Positions 17,878-27,480 of a stretch of 42,194 bases of DNA are shown one piece after another (position 1 is the first letter of the stretch; each line of letters opens with the position of its first letter). This DNA is from Thermoplasmatota archaeon (GTDB lineage: Archaea > Thermoplasmatota > E2 > UBA202 > JdFR-43), in contig JAPDJP010000010.1 in the NCBI GenBank assembly GCA_029259055.1, forward strand, positions 1 through 42,194. Direction: 5' to 3'. A program made the position numbers and the translations under genes. Under the pieces are notes generated by a model, which was not told the origin of the DNA, searched no databases, and worked only from the letters and a program-made list of their open reading frames with translations.

Positions 17878-20187
17878 ATGAAGAAGATTGTATTGTTGGT
17901 AGGTTGTTTAACCATGTTATTATCATTTGTGAATTTTGTAAAAGCAGAAAATACACAAGCAGAAATAGATGGATTAGCTGTAGATGCTAGTGATAATATT
18001 ATCGCGGTTGGTCAACTTGAAGAAACTAAAGACAAGTATGTTCTTGTATTACAGAAATATGATGGTAAAACTGGCAAAATAGAATGGCAGAGTAAATTTG
18101 GGGAACGTGCAATGAATATAGGAAAAGCGGTTGTTGTCGATTCTTCCGGAAATATTTATGTTGGAGGGGTTGTTGGAAAAGAAGTAGCGGGGGTTGAAAT
18201 TCCGTCTACTGATTATATAATCATAAAATATGATAAAAACGGAAACAGAATAATGTACAAAACATATGATAATGGCTTTTTTGACTCATTAATGGATATG
18301 GGAATAGATGAGGATGGTTTCATATATGTAACTGGGATAAGTTTAGACGTTACTTTAAAAAATCTTACAAATATGGATTTCTGGACTATAAAAATTGACC
18401 CAACAAATTTAAATAAAGTTAAGGAACATATTTTTGATAGAAATATGGATGCAGCTTTTGGAATGGATGTAAAAAAGGATGTTATAGTTGTTACTGGAAC
18501 TGTTATGGAAAATAACAAAGAGAAATTCTGCTTGATAAAATATGACAAGGATTTAAATGTTAAATGGATAAAATATTACGGGCAGAAAAACTGCTCTGCT
18601 TCTGATGCGGTAATATTACCAAACGGAGATATTGCGGTTACTGGAGATGAAGAAGATGATTTTCTAACTATCTTATATGATTCAAATGGAGAAATAAAAT
18701 CTGGATGGCCTAGAAAGGAAGAAAATGCTGGGAGGGATATTCCATTATCAATTACATGTGATTCAAAAGGGAATATTATTGTTGCTGGATATAAAAGCGT
18801 TGGATTGAAAGAAAGATGGTGCATAATAAAATATGATAAAAATGGTAATGTTTTATGGGAAAAACTTGAAGGAGTGCAAGGAGAAATAAAAAGAGTTGTT
18901 GTTGACTCAGAAGATAATATAATTGTCTCTGGCTATAGAATAGAAGGGGACACAACAAAAATATGCATTAGGAAATATAATTCAAATGGAGATTTTATAT
19001 GGGAAGCAAGTCAAGAAGGAGCGGTTGAGCCAACGCATGCGGACTTTACATGGCTCCCTGAGGAGCCGACGAGGGCTGATGTTGTTCATTTTTATGATAA
19101 ATCCACCGGAGAAATAATTTCATGGCATTGGGATTTTGGAGACGGTTCAACCAGTAATGAAAGAAATCCAGTTCACCAATATACTAATATTGGAACATAC
19201 AATGTTACCTTAAGAATTGTTGGTAAGAATATAAATGATACAAAAGTAAAGCAAATTACAATAAGAAATGCTTTACCATCTGCAGATTTTACTTACAATC
19301 CTCTAAATCCTATTGAAGGACAGGAAATAACATTTAGCGCAGATGCAACTGATAAGGATGGTGAGGTTGTAAATTATACATGGAATTTTGGAGATGGAAG
19401 CGTTGCATACGGAGAAGTTGTAACTCATACTTATTCAAAGGCTGGCATTTATAATGTAACCTTATCTGTAAAAGACAATGACGGGGATGTCAAAAAAATA
19501 GCAAAACGATTAATTGTAAATGCTCTCGGGGAAAACATGCCTCCTGTTGCAATATTTGAAATAAAAACGCATGTAGGAATAGGAGAAGAGGTTGAAATAG
19601 ATGCTTCTGGAAGTTATGATGAAGATGGAAATATTGTTTTCTATACATGGGACTGGGATGGAGATGGAAAAATAGATGACCAATACACTATATCAAAAGC
19701 TGTGCATACGTGGTATAAGGAAGGAGAATATAATGTAACTTTAATTGTAGAAGATAATAAAGGATTAAAGAGCTCATATACAAAAACAATAAGAGTAGGG
19801 GGTATTCCAAAAATAATAATAGAATTGCCAGAAAAAATAGAAGTTAAAAAGGGAAAAGAAAAGACAATATATATTAAGATAATTTGTTTAAATAAAACTC
19901 TATATTTCTTAAATTTCACAGTAGAAGGAAATGCAGAAATTACTCCTTTAGCAACCCATTTCAACATATCTGCAGGTTCAGAAAAAGAAGTGCCTATAAA
20001 AGTTAAATGCACTCAGGGAGGGGAAATTAAAATAAAGGCAATAGCTAAAGATACAGAGAAGGATATTGTTGTTGAGAGTAATGAAGAAAGCGTTGATGTA
20101 GTTGTTAAAGGGCAGGTACCATCCTTTACTCTAATATTATTCATAATTGCATTAATGGCTATATTGCTAAGAAAGAAATGGACATAA
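17878..20187 (+). CDS. Secreted, membrane-tethered protein with beta-propeller-like repeats and three PKD domains
   Basis: 769 aa. Seen: a signal peptide (residues 1-24, ending FVKAEN). Residues about 25-380 hold repeated blades with the pattern D-x-x-G/D-N-I-x-V-x-G (DSSGNIYVGG, DEDGFIYVTG, DSKGNIIVAG, DSEDNIIVSG), like SBBP/propeller repeats. Three PKD domains begin near residues 387, 468 and 555, with WDFGDGS, WNFGDGS and WDWDGDG cores. A C-terminal membrane helix VPSFTLILFIIALMAILL is followed by RKKW. Known: PKD domains mediate cell-surface contacts. The tail resembles archaeosortase-processed anchors in layout (short P-x-F, helix, basic end), but the canonical PGF is not present. The next gene starts 10 nt before its stop. 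Confidence 0.85.
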   Translation: MKKIVLLVGCLTMLLSFVNFVKAENTQAEIDGLAVDASDNIIAVGQLEETKDKYVLVLQKYDGKTGKIEWQSKFGERAMNIGKAVVVDSSGNIYVGGVVGKEVAGVEIPSTDYIIIKYDKNGNRIMYKTYDNGFFDSLMDMGIDEDGFIYVTGISLDVTLKNLTNMDFWTIKIDPTNLNKVKEHIFDRNMDAAFGMDVKKDVIVVTGTVMENNKEKFCLIKYDKDLNVKWIKYYGQKNCSASDAVILPNGDIAVTGDEEDDFLTILYDSNGEIKSGWPRKEENAGRDIPLSITCDSKGNIIVAGYKSVGLKERWCIIKYDKNGNVLWEKLEGVQGEIKRVVVDSEDNIIVSGYRIEGDTTKICIRKYNSNGDFIWEASQEGAVEPTHADFTWLPEEPTRADVVHFYDKSTGEIISWHWDFGDGSTSNERNPVHQYTNIGTYNVTLRIVGKNINDTKVKQITIRNALPSADFTYNPLNPIEGQEITFSADATDKDGEVVNYTWNFGDGSVAYGEVVTHTYSKAGIYNVTLSVKDNDGDVKKIAKRLIVNALGENMPPVAIFEIKTHVGIGEEVEIDASGSYDEDGNIVFYTWDWDGDGKIDDQYTISKAVHTWYKEGEYNVTLIVEDNKGLKSSYTKTIRVGGIPKIIIELPEKIEVKKGKEKTIYIKIICLNKTLYFLNFTVEGNAEITPLATHFNISAGSEKEVPIKVKCTQGGEIKIKAIAKDTEKDIVVESNEESVDVVVKGQVPSFTLILFIIALMAILLRKKWT

Positions 20188-20822
20188 TAAGATTTGGCGT
20201 AGGAGTTGCGATACTTTCATATGCCTCATACACCGATTTAAAATATAGAGAGGCAAGCAACAAGTTATGGCTTATAATGGGTATGATAGGAGCTATCCTT
20301 TTATTATGTAATTTCAATAATTTAGCTTTGATTTCTATCGCTATTTCCTTTCCAATAGCTTTTTTGCTTTATTTTTTTGGAATGGGTGGTGCGGATGTTA
20401 AAGCAATGTGGGGAATAGCGGTTCTTTCCCCCCTGCCACCAAACATTTATGGACTGCCCATTTTCAAACCGATTATTTTTGTTTTTCCCCTGATTATTTT
20501 AATAAATTCTTTGCTTCTATTTATTCCATTACCATTTCTTTTCTTTTTCTATAATGCTTTAGAAGGAAATATTGAATTTCCCTATTGTTTCTTTGGTTAT
20601 AAAATGAAGGCAAGCATTGCAAAAAATAGATTTGTATGGAGCATGGAAAAAAACGGGAAGAAAAGTATAGCGCCGATAAAAGATTTTGATTTTGAATCAG
20701 CTGGAGATAAAGAAATATGGGTAACTCCAAAAATGCCTTTCCTTCTTTTCCTATTTATTGGTTATATAATTTCATTTATTTTTGGAGATATCCTTTTTGC
20801 CTTTCTTTCTTTCCTTCAATAA
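20178..20822 (+). CDS. Archaeal prepilin / prearchaellin peptidase (A24 family)
   Basis: 214 aa polytopic membrane aspartyl protease that would cleave class III signal peptides of pilins or archaellins. Seen: the two catalytic aspartates, Asp20 in SYTDLKYREASN and Asp73 in GMGGADVKAMW (GxGxxD), with hydrophobic helices around them and at residues about 95-120 and 190-210. The ATG overlaps the end of the PKD gene by 10 nt, so translation is probably coupled. The last 51 nt overlap the 3' end of the response-regulator gene on the other strand. No pilin gene is seen in this window. Confidence 0.87.
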   Translation: MDIIRFGVGVAILSYASYTDLKYREASNKLWLIMGMIGAILLLCNFNNLALISIAISFPIAFLLYFFGMGGADVKAMWGIAVLSPLPPNIYGLPIFKPIIFVFPLIILINSLLLFIPLPFLFFFYNALEGNIEFPYCFFGYKMKASIAKNRFVWSMEKNGKKSIAPIKDFDFESAGDKEIWVTPKMPFLLFLFIGYIISFIFGDILFAFLSFLQ

Positions 20823-21416
20823 TGCTTCAATTTCTTCTACTCTTTTCTTCATTGCTTCTATAAGTCTTTTCTGGCTTAATATAATATTTCTTACAGACTG
20901 TTTGTATTCTTCTACCGCGCAATCAATTATTACACCAATTAGTCTTCTCTGCCTATTTATTGTTTTAATAAGCCTCATATATTCTTCTGCAATCTCATCT
21001 CCTAACTCTTTCTTTAATTCTTTATATAATTTTTCTGCCTCGGCCTCCCTTTCAAATATATCTTCGATTTTCTTAAGCAGAATTTCTTTTGTAAAAGGCT
21101 TCACTATATAATTCTCTATTTTATCAATTGGCTTATCTTTTGTATCTTCAGGCGTTAATGGCAAGGCAGTGAGCATTGAAACTGGTATATCTTTTAATTC
21201 TTCATCCTCCTTTAATTTTTTCAATGTTTCCCAACCATCCATTTTTGGCATTAAAATATCAAGTAAAATCAAATCTGGTTTTTCTTTCTTTGCCACTTTT
21301 ATGCATTCTTCTCCATCATATGCTCCTATAACGTCATATTTATTTCTTAACATTCTTTTAACTATATCTACGATTTCTGGCTCATCATCTACAACCAATA
21401 TTTTCTTTTTCATCAT
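20772..21416 (-). CDS. Response regulator: receiver domain with C-terminal coiled coil
   Basis: 214 aa. Seen: receiver domain residues 1-125 with acidic pocket VVDDEP (Asp10, Asp11), phosphoacceptor Asp53 in LLDILMPKMDGW, and conserved Lys in YIVKPF. Residues about 125-210 are charged helices with heptad-like spacing (REAEAEKLYKELKKEL and SQKRLIEAMKKRVEEIEALLKERKK). There is no DNA-binding or enzymatic output domain. Two ATGs are adjacent; the Shine-Dalgarno (21421-21428) is 4 nt from the first and 7 nt from the second (21413), which may be the real start. Coupled to the AAA ATPase gene by overlap. No histidine kinase is nearby. Output is probably through protein contact. Confidence 0.88.
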   Translation of the reverse strand: MMKKKILVVDDEPEIVDIVKRMLRNKYDVIGAYDGEECIKVAKKEKPDLILLDILMPKMDGWETLKKLKEDEELKDIPVSMLTALPLTPEDTKDKPIDKIENYIVKPFTKEILLKKIEDIFEREAEAEKLYKELKKELGDEIAEEYMRLIKTINRQRRLIGVIIDCAVEEYKQSVRNIILSQKRLIEAMKKRVEEIEALLKERKKGKKDISKNK

Positions 21417-22066
21417 ATTGCCTCCTGCAATTTTATTAATACCTCTCTTATTGTGCTTGAGGATTCAATAATATCTTTAACCAGTTGTTTTCCAAAAGGT
21501 TGGAAATCCTCCCCTCCCCCCGCTTCAATTCTTTTTCTAATCATCTCCATCAGAATATCCATAGGAGGCATTTCTAAATATATTTTTTCAATATCTCTTT
21601 CCTTGAAAATCTCTTCAATTTTTTTAACAATATCAACAGATGCAAGAGCAACTGATATATTTATTTCTTCGTCATCTAACCTACTTATTATGTATTTAAA
21701 TATGCTCTCATCATCAATATTTTCTACATCATCTATTAGAATTAGAACAGGTTTTTCAATATATTTTCTTCTCCTAAAAATTCTCGAAAAAAGGGATGCT
21801 TTCGTTTCCTCCTCTATTCTATTCTTCATATCTTCCAATTTTAAATTTTCTCCTGCATGAAAGTATATTGGCTTAACTTTATATAGTGGAGCAAATCTTT
21901 CAATCCATAATAAAAAAGTTGTTTTACCTATACCCGCCTTTCCCAATATCCAAAAACACTCACTTTTTCCTCCCAATGTTTTTAAAATAACTTTTCTTGC
22001 CTCCTCCTTATAAACCATAAAACTAGGGTTTGGCTCATTCGGGTTCAAAAAGATTCCTTCGGGCAT
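21413..22066 (-). CDS. AAA-type (Orc1/Cdc6- or STAND-like) ATPase
   Basis: 217 aa, one ATPase domain only. Seen: N-terminal LNPNEPNPSFMVYKEEARKVIL, Walker A ILGKAGIGKTTFLLWIER, Walker B VLILIDDVENIDD (hydrophobic strand plus DD), then a sensor-like strand ISVALASVDIVKKIEE. The protein ends near residue 217 in DIIESSSTIREVLIKLQEAI, without a winged helix. Known: the same core occurs in Orc1/Cdc6 initiators and in many regulatory ATPases; absence of the DNA-binding domain argues against an initiator. The stop overlaps the start of the response regulator, implying one functional unit. Confidence 0.7.
   Translation of the reverse strand: MPEGIFLNPNEPNPSFMVYKEEARKVILKTLGGKSECFWILGKAGIGKTTFLLWIERFAPLYKVKPIYFHAGENLKLEDMKNRIEEETKASLFSRIFRRRKYIEKPVLILIDDVENIDDESIFKYIISRLDDEEINISVALASVDIVKKIEEIFKERDIEKIYLEMPPMDILMEMIRKRIEAGGGEDFQPFGKQLVKDIIESSSTIREVLIKLQEAI
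21421..21428 (-). promoter_or_regulatory. Shine-Dalgarno of the response-regulator gene
   Basis: GCAGGAGG on the minus strand inside the end of the AAA gene. The spacing favours the second of two adjacent ATGs. Confidence 0.6.
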
Positions 22067-22086
22067 TTGAAAATAAATATTATTTC

Positions 22087-23067
22087 CTATTTATTTCTTT
22101 CACTTTTTCTCCATGCCTCCGGATTTACGCAATTTGGTGGCAACTTACCTTCTAAAGCCATCAAAACATTTTTGGCAACCATTTCTGCCATCTTGCTCCT
22201 TGTCTCATATGATGCTGAACCAATATGGGGAGTTAAAACAACATTTTCTAATTCAACCAGTTCATCACTTATTGATGGCTCGTTTTCAAAAACATCTAAG
22301 GCGGCGCCTGCAATCCATTTATTTTTTAATGCTTTAATTAGGGCTTTTTCATCAATGCATTTTCCTCTAGCTGTATTTATTAGGTATGCTGTTGGTTTCA
22401 TCAATTTTAGTTCTTTTTCTCCTATTAAATGATATGTTTCCTTTGTTAATGGAATATGTAAGGAAACGAAATCCGATTCTTTTAATAATGTGTGTAAATC
22501 AACAAATTTTGCATTATACCTCTCCATTTCTTCATTTCTTCTCCTGCTATAATAAAGTATTTTCATGTTAAAACCCTGTGCCCTCCTTGCGACAGCTCTT
22601 CCAATTCTTCCAGCCCCTATTATACCCAATGTTTTTCCATATATGTCGGCGCCCAGCATTAATAATGGCGCCCATCCTTTGAATTTTTTCTGTCTCATGA
22701 AATTATCTCCTTCTACGATTCTTCTTGCTATTGCCATTAATAAAGCCCATGTCAAATCCGCAACCGTTTCTGTTAACACACCTGGAGTATTTGTAACAAT
22801 AATCCCTCTTTTAGTTGCTTCCTCAATTTCAATATTATCTATTCCAACAGCATAATTTGCTATAATTTTTAAATTGGGGGAAGAATCCATTATTTCCGCA
22901 TCAATTTTATCCGTTAATAAACAAATGAGGGCATCTTTTCCTTTAACTCCTGCAATTATTTCCTCTTTTGTTGGAGGGGCATCTCCTTCATATATTTCTA
23001 AATCATGTTCTTTTAGCAATTTAATTCCTTCTTCAGGGAGCCTTCTCGTAATAAAAATTTTTGCCAT
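22087..23067 (-). CDS. D-2-hydroxyacid dehydrogenase (glyoxylate/hydroxypyruvate reductase type)
   Basis: 326 aa. Reduces a 2-keto acid such as glyoxylate or hydroxypyruvate with NAD(P)H. Seen: N-terminal MAKIFITRRLPEEGIKLLKEH, typical of the archaeal glyoxylate reductase group, then NAD-binding KTLGIIGAGRIGRAVARR near residue 150. The catalytic set is Arg in INTARGKCIDEKAL, Glu in DVFENEPSISDEL and His in LTPHIGSASYETR. After the Rossmann fingerprint the cofactor-selecting segment reads YYSRRRNEE; the arginines suggest NADPH. The aminotransferase at 35734 could supply glyoxylate or hydroxypyruvate. A TATA-like TTTTAAAAG (23086-23094) lies about 23 bp upstream. Confidence 0.9.
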   Translation of the reverse strand: MAKIFITRRLPEEGIKLLKEHDLEIYEGDAPPTKEEIIAGVKGKDALICLLTDKIDAEIMDSSPNLKIIANYAVGIDNIEIEEATKRGIIVTNTPGVLTETVADLTWALLMAIARRIVEGDNFMRQKKFKGWAPLLMLGADIYGKTLGIIGAGRIGRAVARRAQGFNMKILYYSRRRNEEMERYNAKFVDLHTLLKESDFVSLHIPLTKETYHLIGEKELKLMKPTAYLINTARGKCIDEKALIKALKNKWIAGAALDVFENEPSISDELVELENVVLTPHIGSASYETRSKMAEMVAKNVLMALEGKLPPNCVNPEAWRKSERNK

Positions 23068-23088
23068 GATGGTAATTCCTTTTTACTT

Positions 23089-23247
23089 TTAAAACTTTAA
23101 AAAATAAATAATGGCTATTATGAAACCCACAATTAAAAATATAATCCAAACAATATAAAGATAAATAATCCTTCTCATCCATTTTGCTTTTTTTTCTGGT
23201 GTATCAAAAAATTTTCCCAAAATAGGATCTTCTTCAATTTTATTCAT
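23089..23247 (-). CDS. Small single-span membrane protein at the end of the ATPase operon
   Basis: 52 aa. Seen: a polar N-terminus MNKIEEDPILGKFFDTPEKK, basic WMRR, then one membrane helix of about 25 residues (IIYLYIVWIIFLIVGFIIAI) and a short tail ending at residue 52 (YFLKF). The ATG overlaps the end of the ATPase subunit D gene by 8 nt, so it is very probably translated from the same mRNA. I do not recognise the family. Position and size suggest a small accessory protein of the A-type ATPase or a general small membrane protein. Codon use is like its neighbours. It is easily missed because of its length. Confidence 0.7.
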   Translation of the reverse strand: MNKIEEDPILGKFFDTPEKKAKWMRRIIYLYIVWIIFLIVGFIIAIIYFLKF

Positions 23248-23872
23248 GTTTTTGTAATAGGGCTTTCATTCTTTTACGCCTAAAAAAGTCTTCTCTTTCT
23301 CTTTCTTCCAATTGTCTTTCAATATATGAAATTGTTGCCAACAATCTAGGAATAAAGATGTATTCCAAAGCATTTACTCTTCTCTTCGTTTTTTCGATTT
23401 CTTTTCCCAGCATTTGTATACTTCCTTCTATTTCCGCTAACTCTACCAATTTATCCAGCGCTTCTCTCGATTTTTTGACAGCTTCATCTATTTCTGATGT
23501 AGTTGATAAAATGCTATATTCTAAGCTCTCGCCTTCCTCAATTTCAAATTTTGGGATAGCGACTCCCATTATATTTTTCTTTTCCATTTTTACATTTCTC
23601 TCTTTTGTATATTTATTTGCAATATCTCTTACTTTTTCCTCACCCATAACCATCTCAGCCATCAATAGGGCTTTATATGCCTCCTCCAATTTTTTTTCTG
23701 CCTCCTTTCTAATTTTTTTTCTTTTCCTTATCAAATCAAAAAAAGATGAGATAAGAGCATCTCTCTTTTCCGATAGCAATTGGTGTCCTTTCATGGCTAA
23801 CGCTTTCCTTTTTCTCATCTGCAAAAGTTCCATTCTTGTGGGCTTTACGCCTTCTAAAATTTCCTTTGCCAT
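23240..23872 (-). CDS. atpD: A-type (V-type) ATP synthase subunit D
   Basis: 210 aa, normal length. Forms the coiled-coil central rotor stalk turning in the A3B3 head. Seen: N-terminal GVKPTRMELLQMRKRKALAMKGHQLLSEKRDALI and C-terminal helix KTKRRVNALEYIFIPRLLATISYIERQLEEREREDFFRRKRMK, both standard for subunit D. It starts one base after atpB and is followed by an overlapping small membrane protein. Subunits A, C, E, F, I and K are not in the window. Confidence 0.96.
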   Translation of the reverse strand: MAKEILEGVKPTRMELLQMRKRKALAMKGHQLLSEKRDALISSFFDLIRKRKKIRKEAEKKLEEAYKALLMAEMVMGEEKVRDIANKYTKERNVKMEKKNIMGVAIPKFEIEEGESLEYSILSTTSEIDEAVKKSREALDKLVELAEIEGSIQMLGKEIEKTKRRVNALEYIFIPRLLATISYIERQLEEREREDFFRRKRMKALLQKHE

Positions 23873-23873
23873 T

Positions 23874-25241
23874 TTATCTTTTGTAATATTTCTCTATATA
23901 TTTCTCATCTATTTTCTTCAATTCTGCTTTTGGAAGCATTGATAAGAGTTCCCATCCTAAATCCAAGGTTTCTTCAAATGTTCTGTTCTCATCCCTCCCC
24001 TGCTTTACAAATCTTTGTTCAAACTCTTCGGCAAATTCCAAATATTTCTTATCTCTTTCTGTTAAAGCCTCCTCCCCCACAACAGCGACCAAATCGCGCA
24101 AATCACATCCTTCTGCATATGCAGCATATAATTGATTAGAAAGCTGATGATGGTCCTCTCTTGTTCTTCCCTCTCCAATACCTTCTGCCATTAGCCTTGA
24201 TAAGGAAGGTAAAACAGCAACTGGCGGATATATTCCTTTGTTATGTAATTCCCTAGATAAAACTATTTGTCCTTCTGTTATATAACCTGTTAAATCTGGA
24301 ATTGGATGGGTAATATCATCATCCGGCATTGTTAAAATTGGAATTTGAGTTATTGAACCTTCTTTTCCCTGTATTCTTCCAGCTCTTTCATAAATTTGTG
24401 CTAAATCGGTATACATATAGCCAGGATATCCACGTCTGCCCGGAACTTCCTCACGAGCAGCAGAAATTTCTCGCAATGCTTCTGCATAATTTGTCATGTC
24501 TGTCAAGATAACTAAAACATGCATTCCCTTATCAAAAGCTAAATATTCCGCAGTCGTCAATGCAACTTTAGGAGCGATTAAACGTTCAATAACTGGGCTA
24601 TTTGCCAAATTCAAAAACAATACGCTCCTTTCTATAGCTCCTGTTTCTTCAAAATCTTTCATAAAGAAATCTGCTTCCTCAGCAGTTATTCCCATAGCAC
24701 AAAATATTACTGCAAACTCCTCTTGTCCAGTAACTTTTGCCTGCCTTGCGATTTGGGCGGCAAGCTCATTATGAGGCAAACCCGCTCCACTAAATATTGG
24801 TAATTTCTGCCCTCTAACCAAAGTATTCATTCCATCTATTGTAGATATGCCAGTTTGAATGGGATCCCTAGGATATTCTCTTGCGGAAGGATTTATTGGA
24901 TAACCATTTACATTTCTAATGTCTTCTGGAATAGGAGAAGGGGAACCATCTATTGGTTGACCCTTTCCATCAAATACCCTTCCAAGCATTTCCATGCTCA
25001 CGCCTATTTCCATTGGTTTGCCAGTAAATATAACACTTGTATTCTTTGTATCTAATCCTCTTGTTCCTTCAAATACTTGTATCACTGCTTTTCCTTCTGC
25101 TGCCTCCAATACTTGACCGAGCCTTTGCTCTCCATTTGATTCTATCCTAACAATTTCTCCATAACCAACTTCTCTTACCCCTTCAACGATCATCAAGGGT
25201 CCTGCTATTTCCGAAACCGTAGAATATCTTATTCCTTCCAT
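23874..25241 (-). CDS. atpB: A-type (V-type) ATP synthase subunit B
   Basis: 455 aa, regular length for the regulatory, non-catalytic B subunit of the A3B3 head. Seen: N-terminal beta barrel, [28 protein letters not shown], then [18 protein letters not shown] in place of a canonical P-loop, [35 protein letters not shown], and [30 protein letters not shown]-like CTTAAAAAAT (25261-25270) lies about 25 bp upstream in the 39-nt gap after aEF-2, so atpB-atpD could have its own promoter in addition to read-through from the ribosomal genes. Confidence 0.97.
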   Translation of the reverse strand: MEGIRYSTVSEIAGPLMIVEGVREVGYGEIVRIESNGEQRLGQVLEAAEGKAVIQVFEGTRGLDTKNTSVIFTGKPMEIGVSMEMLGRVFDGKGQPIDGSPSPIPEDIRNVNGYPINPSAREYPRDPIQTGISTIDGMNTLVRGQKLPIFSGAGLPHNELAAQIARQAKVTGQEEFAVIFCAMGITAEEADFFMKDFEETGAIERSVLFLNLANSPVIERLIAPKVALTTAEYLAFDKGMHVLVILTDMTNYAEALREISAAREEVPGRRGYPGYMYTDLAQIYERAGRIQGKEGSITQIPILTMPDDDITHPIPDLTGYITEGQIVLSRELHNKGIYPPVAVLPSLSRLMAEGIGEGRTREDHHQLSNQLYAAYAEGCDLRDLVAVVGEEALTERDKKYLEFAEEFEQRFVKQGRDENRTFEETLDLGWELLSMLPKAELKKIDEKYIEKYYKR

Positions 25242-25280
25242 TGCTTGTTAATGCATTTCCATTTTTTAAGCTTTTGTAGT

Positions 25281-27476
25281 TCAACCAGCGTAATGTTCAG
25301 CTGGATATGGTTCTGGTGGCAAACCTTTTCTTTGCCTTATCTTTTTCATTACTTCTTCCTGTAGGAAATCTGGGAGTGGCTCGAATCCCATATTTTCTGT
25401 GCTCCACAATACGCGCCCTCCTGTTGCACTTCTTATGGCAGAGGCAAATCCAAACATTTCTGCAACGGGGGCTTTTGCCAATACAATGCTCATATCCTCT
25501 TCATTTTTTATATCAAGGATTGTTCCTCTTCTTTGGGTAATCTCTCTTGTAACATTTCCAAGCAATTCTGCTGGAACAGAAATAAAAACTTTTTGAATGG
25601 GCTCCAATAAAATTGGTTCAGCAAGTGTCATTGCTCCATAAATTGCGTTTCTCATTGCTGGTATTAACTGAGCAGGCCCTCTATGAATAGCATCTTCGTG
25701 CAATTTTGCATCTACCAATCTAACTTTTACTCCCTGTAATGGCTCTGCAGCTTTTGGCCCAGCTTGACAAACCTCTTCAAAAGCCTGTTTCAACAGTTCT
25801 TTTGCTTCGTGCAAATGCTGTATACCCTTCGTTACATCCGTAATCAAATTAGCTCCTTTTATTCCAAATACTCCTTTTGCTTCTTCTTTTGGCATTCCAA
25901 GTTCTTCAAGCTTTTTAGCTACCTCTTTCTTATATTTTTTAACATTTTCTGGAATTTGTCCCTCCAGCAATGCTTTTACAACACTTTCTTCTAATGGCTC
26001 TACCTCAACATATAAATAATTATGTTTATTTGGAGACTTACCTTCAAAAACTGGTGATTTTTTCTTTACCGTCTCTCTATAAATAACAGTGGGCTCTGAT
26101 GTTATTATATCCACTTTATGCTCATTTTTTATTCTATATTCTGTAACTTCTAAATGCAATTCTCCCATCCCAGACATTAAATATTCTCCGGTTTCTTGAT
26201 TTATTTCAACTTGTATGGAAGGATCTGCTTTTGAAATATCTCTCAACACTTTAACTAATTTTGGTAAATCAGATGGTTTCTTTGCCTCTACCCTTACAGT
26301 AACTACAGGCTCTGAATAATGTTTAATACTTTCAAAAGGCTCTACATCTGGCCTGCTTGTTACAGTTGCTCCAGCATACGCATCTCTTAATCCTAATATT
26401 GCTGCTATATTTCCTGCTGGAATTTCATCAACAGGTATTCTTTCATCTCCAACCATTACAGCTACTTGCTGTATTCTATATGGCTTTGGCATTCCGATAA
26501 TATAGACTTCTTGTCCTTCTCTCAATGTTCCAGAATAGACTCTTCCAAATGTAACTTCTCCAGCATGTGGATCGATTAAAATTTTTGTTACCATCAAAGA
26601 AAGTGGACCATTTGGGTCACAATCTACCATTGCTTTACCAATTTCGCTATCTAAATCCCCTCTCCATATGTTTGGGATTCTGTATTTTTGGGCTTCTTTT
26701 GGATTTGGAAGATGGCGAATAACCATATCTAATGCAACAACATGAATGGGAGCTTTTTTGGCAAGTGTTTTTTGGTCATTGTTTTTACAATATTCATAAA
26801 TATCTTTAAAAGTAATGCCAGTTCTTTTCATATAGGGGACGCTTATTGCCCAATTATGCAGAGCGCTTCCAAAGGCAACAGAACCATCTTCTGGTCTAAC
26901 AAGCCATTTATCTTTAAATTGTTCTGGTGCCATCTTTTTTATTAATTGATTAACTTCCGTTATTATTTTAACAAATCTTCTTTGCATTTCTTGTGGATCA
27001 AGCTTTAACTCGTTTATCAATCTATCTACTTTATTTATTAACAAAACAGGCTTTACTCTTTCCTTTAATGCTTGTCTTAAAACCGTTTCTGTTTGTGGCA
27101 TTACTCCTTCGACAGCACATACTACAACGATAGCCCCATCCACAGCACGCATTGCTCTTGTTACATCCCCTCCAAAATCAACGTGTCCTGGAGTATCGAT
27201 TAAATTAATCAAATATTCTTTTCCTTCATATTCATGAACCATTGAGGCAGCTGCAGCATTTATCGTGATTCCTCTCGCCTGCTCCTGCTCGTCATAATCT
27301 AAAACAAGTTGCTCTCCCGCAAGCTCTTCTGAAATCATGCCCGCTCCCGCTAACAAATTGTCTGAGAAAGTTGTTTTTCCGTGGTCTATATGGGCAACTA
27401 CCCCTATATTTCTTATTCTTTCCGGCTTATATCTCAAATCCTTCGCTTTCTTAATATTTTCTTCCTTCCTTCCCAT
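25281..27476 (-). CDS. fusA: Translation elongation factor aEF-2
   Basis: 731 aa, typical archaeal length. GTPase that translocates tRNA and mRNA on the ribosome. Seen: G1 [18 protein letters not shown]2/G3 RGITINAAA and [24 protein letters not shown]4 INKVDR. Domain IV has the diphthamide loop [22 protein letters not shown], and the end matches domain V. Starts 4 nt after rps7. In most euryarchaea aEF-1A follows; here ATPase subunit B does. Confidence 0.98.
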   Translation of the reverse strand: MGRKEENIKKAKDLRYKPERIRNIGVVAHIDHGKTTFSDNLLAGAGMISEELAGEQLVLDYDEQEQARGITINAAAASMVHEYEGKEYLINLIDTPGHVDFGGDVTRAMRAVDGAIVVVCAVEGVMPQTETVLRQALKERVKPVLLINKVDRLINELKLDPQEMQRRFVKIITEVNQLIKKMAPEQFKDKWLVRPEDGSVAFGSALHNWAISVPYMKRTGITFKDIYEYCKNNDQKTLAKKAPIHVVALDMVIRHLPNPKEAQKYRIPNIWRGDLDSEIGKAMVDCDPNGPLSLMVTKILIDPHAGEVTFGRVYSGTLREGQEVYIIGMPKPYRIQQVAVMVGDERIPVDEIPAGNIAAILGLRDAYAGATVTSRPDVEPFESIKHYSEPVVTVRVEAKKPSDLPKLVKVLRDISKADPSIQVEINQETGEYLMSGMGELHLEVTEYRIKNEHKVDIITSEPTVIYRETVKKKSPVFEGKSPNKHNYLYVEVEPLEESVVKALLEGQIPENVKKYKKEVAKKLEELGMPKEEAKGVFGIKGANLITDVTKGIQHLHEAKELLKQAFEEVCQAGPKAAEPLQGVKVRLVDAKLHEDAIHRGPAQLIPAMRNAIYGAMTLAEPILLEPIQKVFISVPAELLGNVTREITQRRGTILDIKNEEDMSIVLAKAPVAEMFGFASAIRSATGGRVLWSTENMGFEPLPDFLQEEVMKKIRQRKGLPPEPYPAEHYAG

Positions 27477-27480
27477 TTCC

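Noticed and set aside
20521-23942. Several plus-strand ORFs of 70-194 codons opposite minus-strand genes
   Set aside because: They are serine/isoleucine/phenylalanine-rich mirror frames of AGA/GAA-rich genes, with no domain or promoter.
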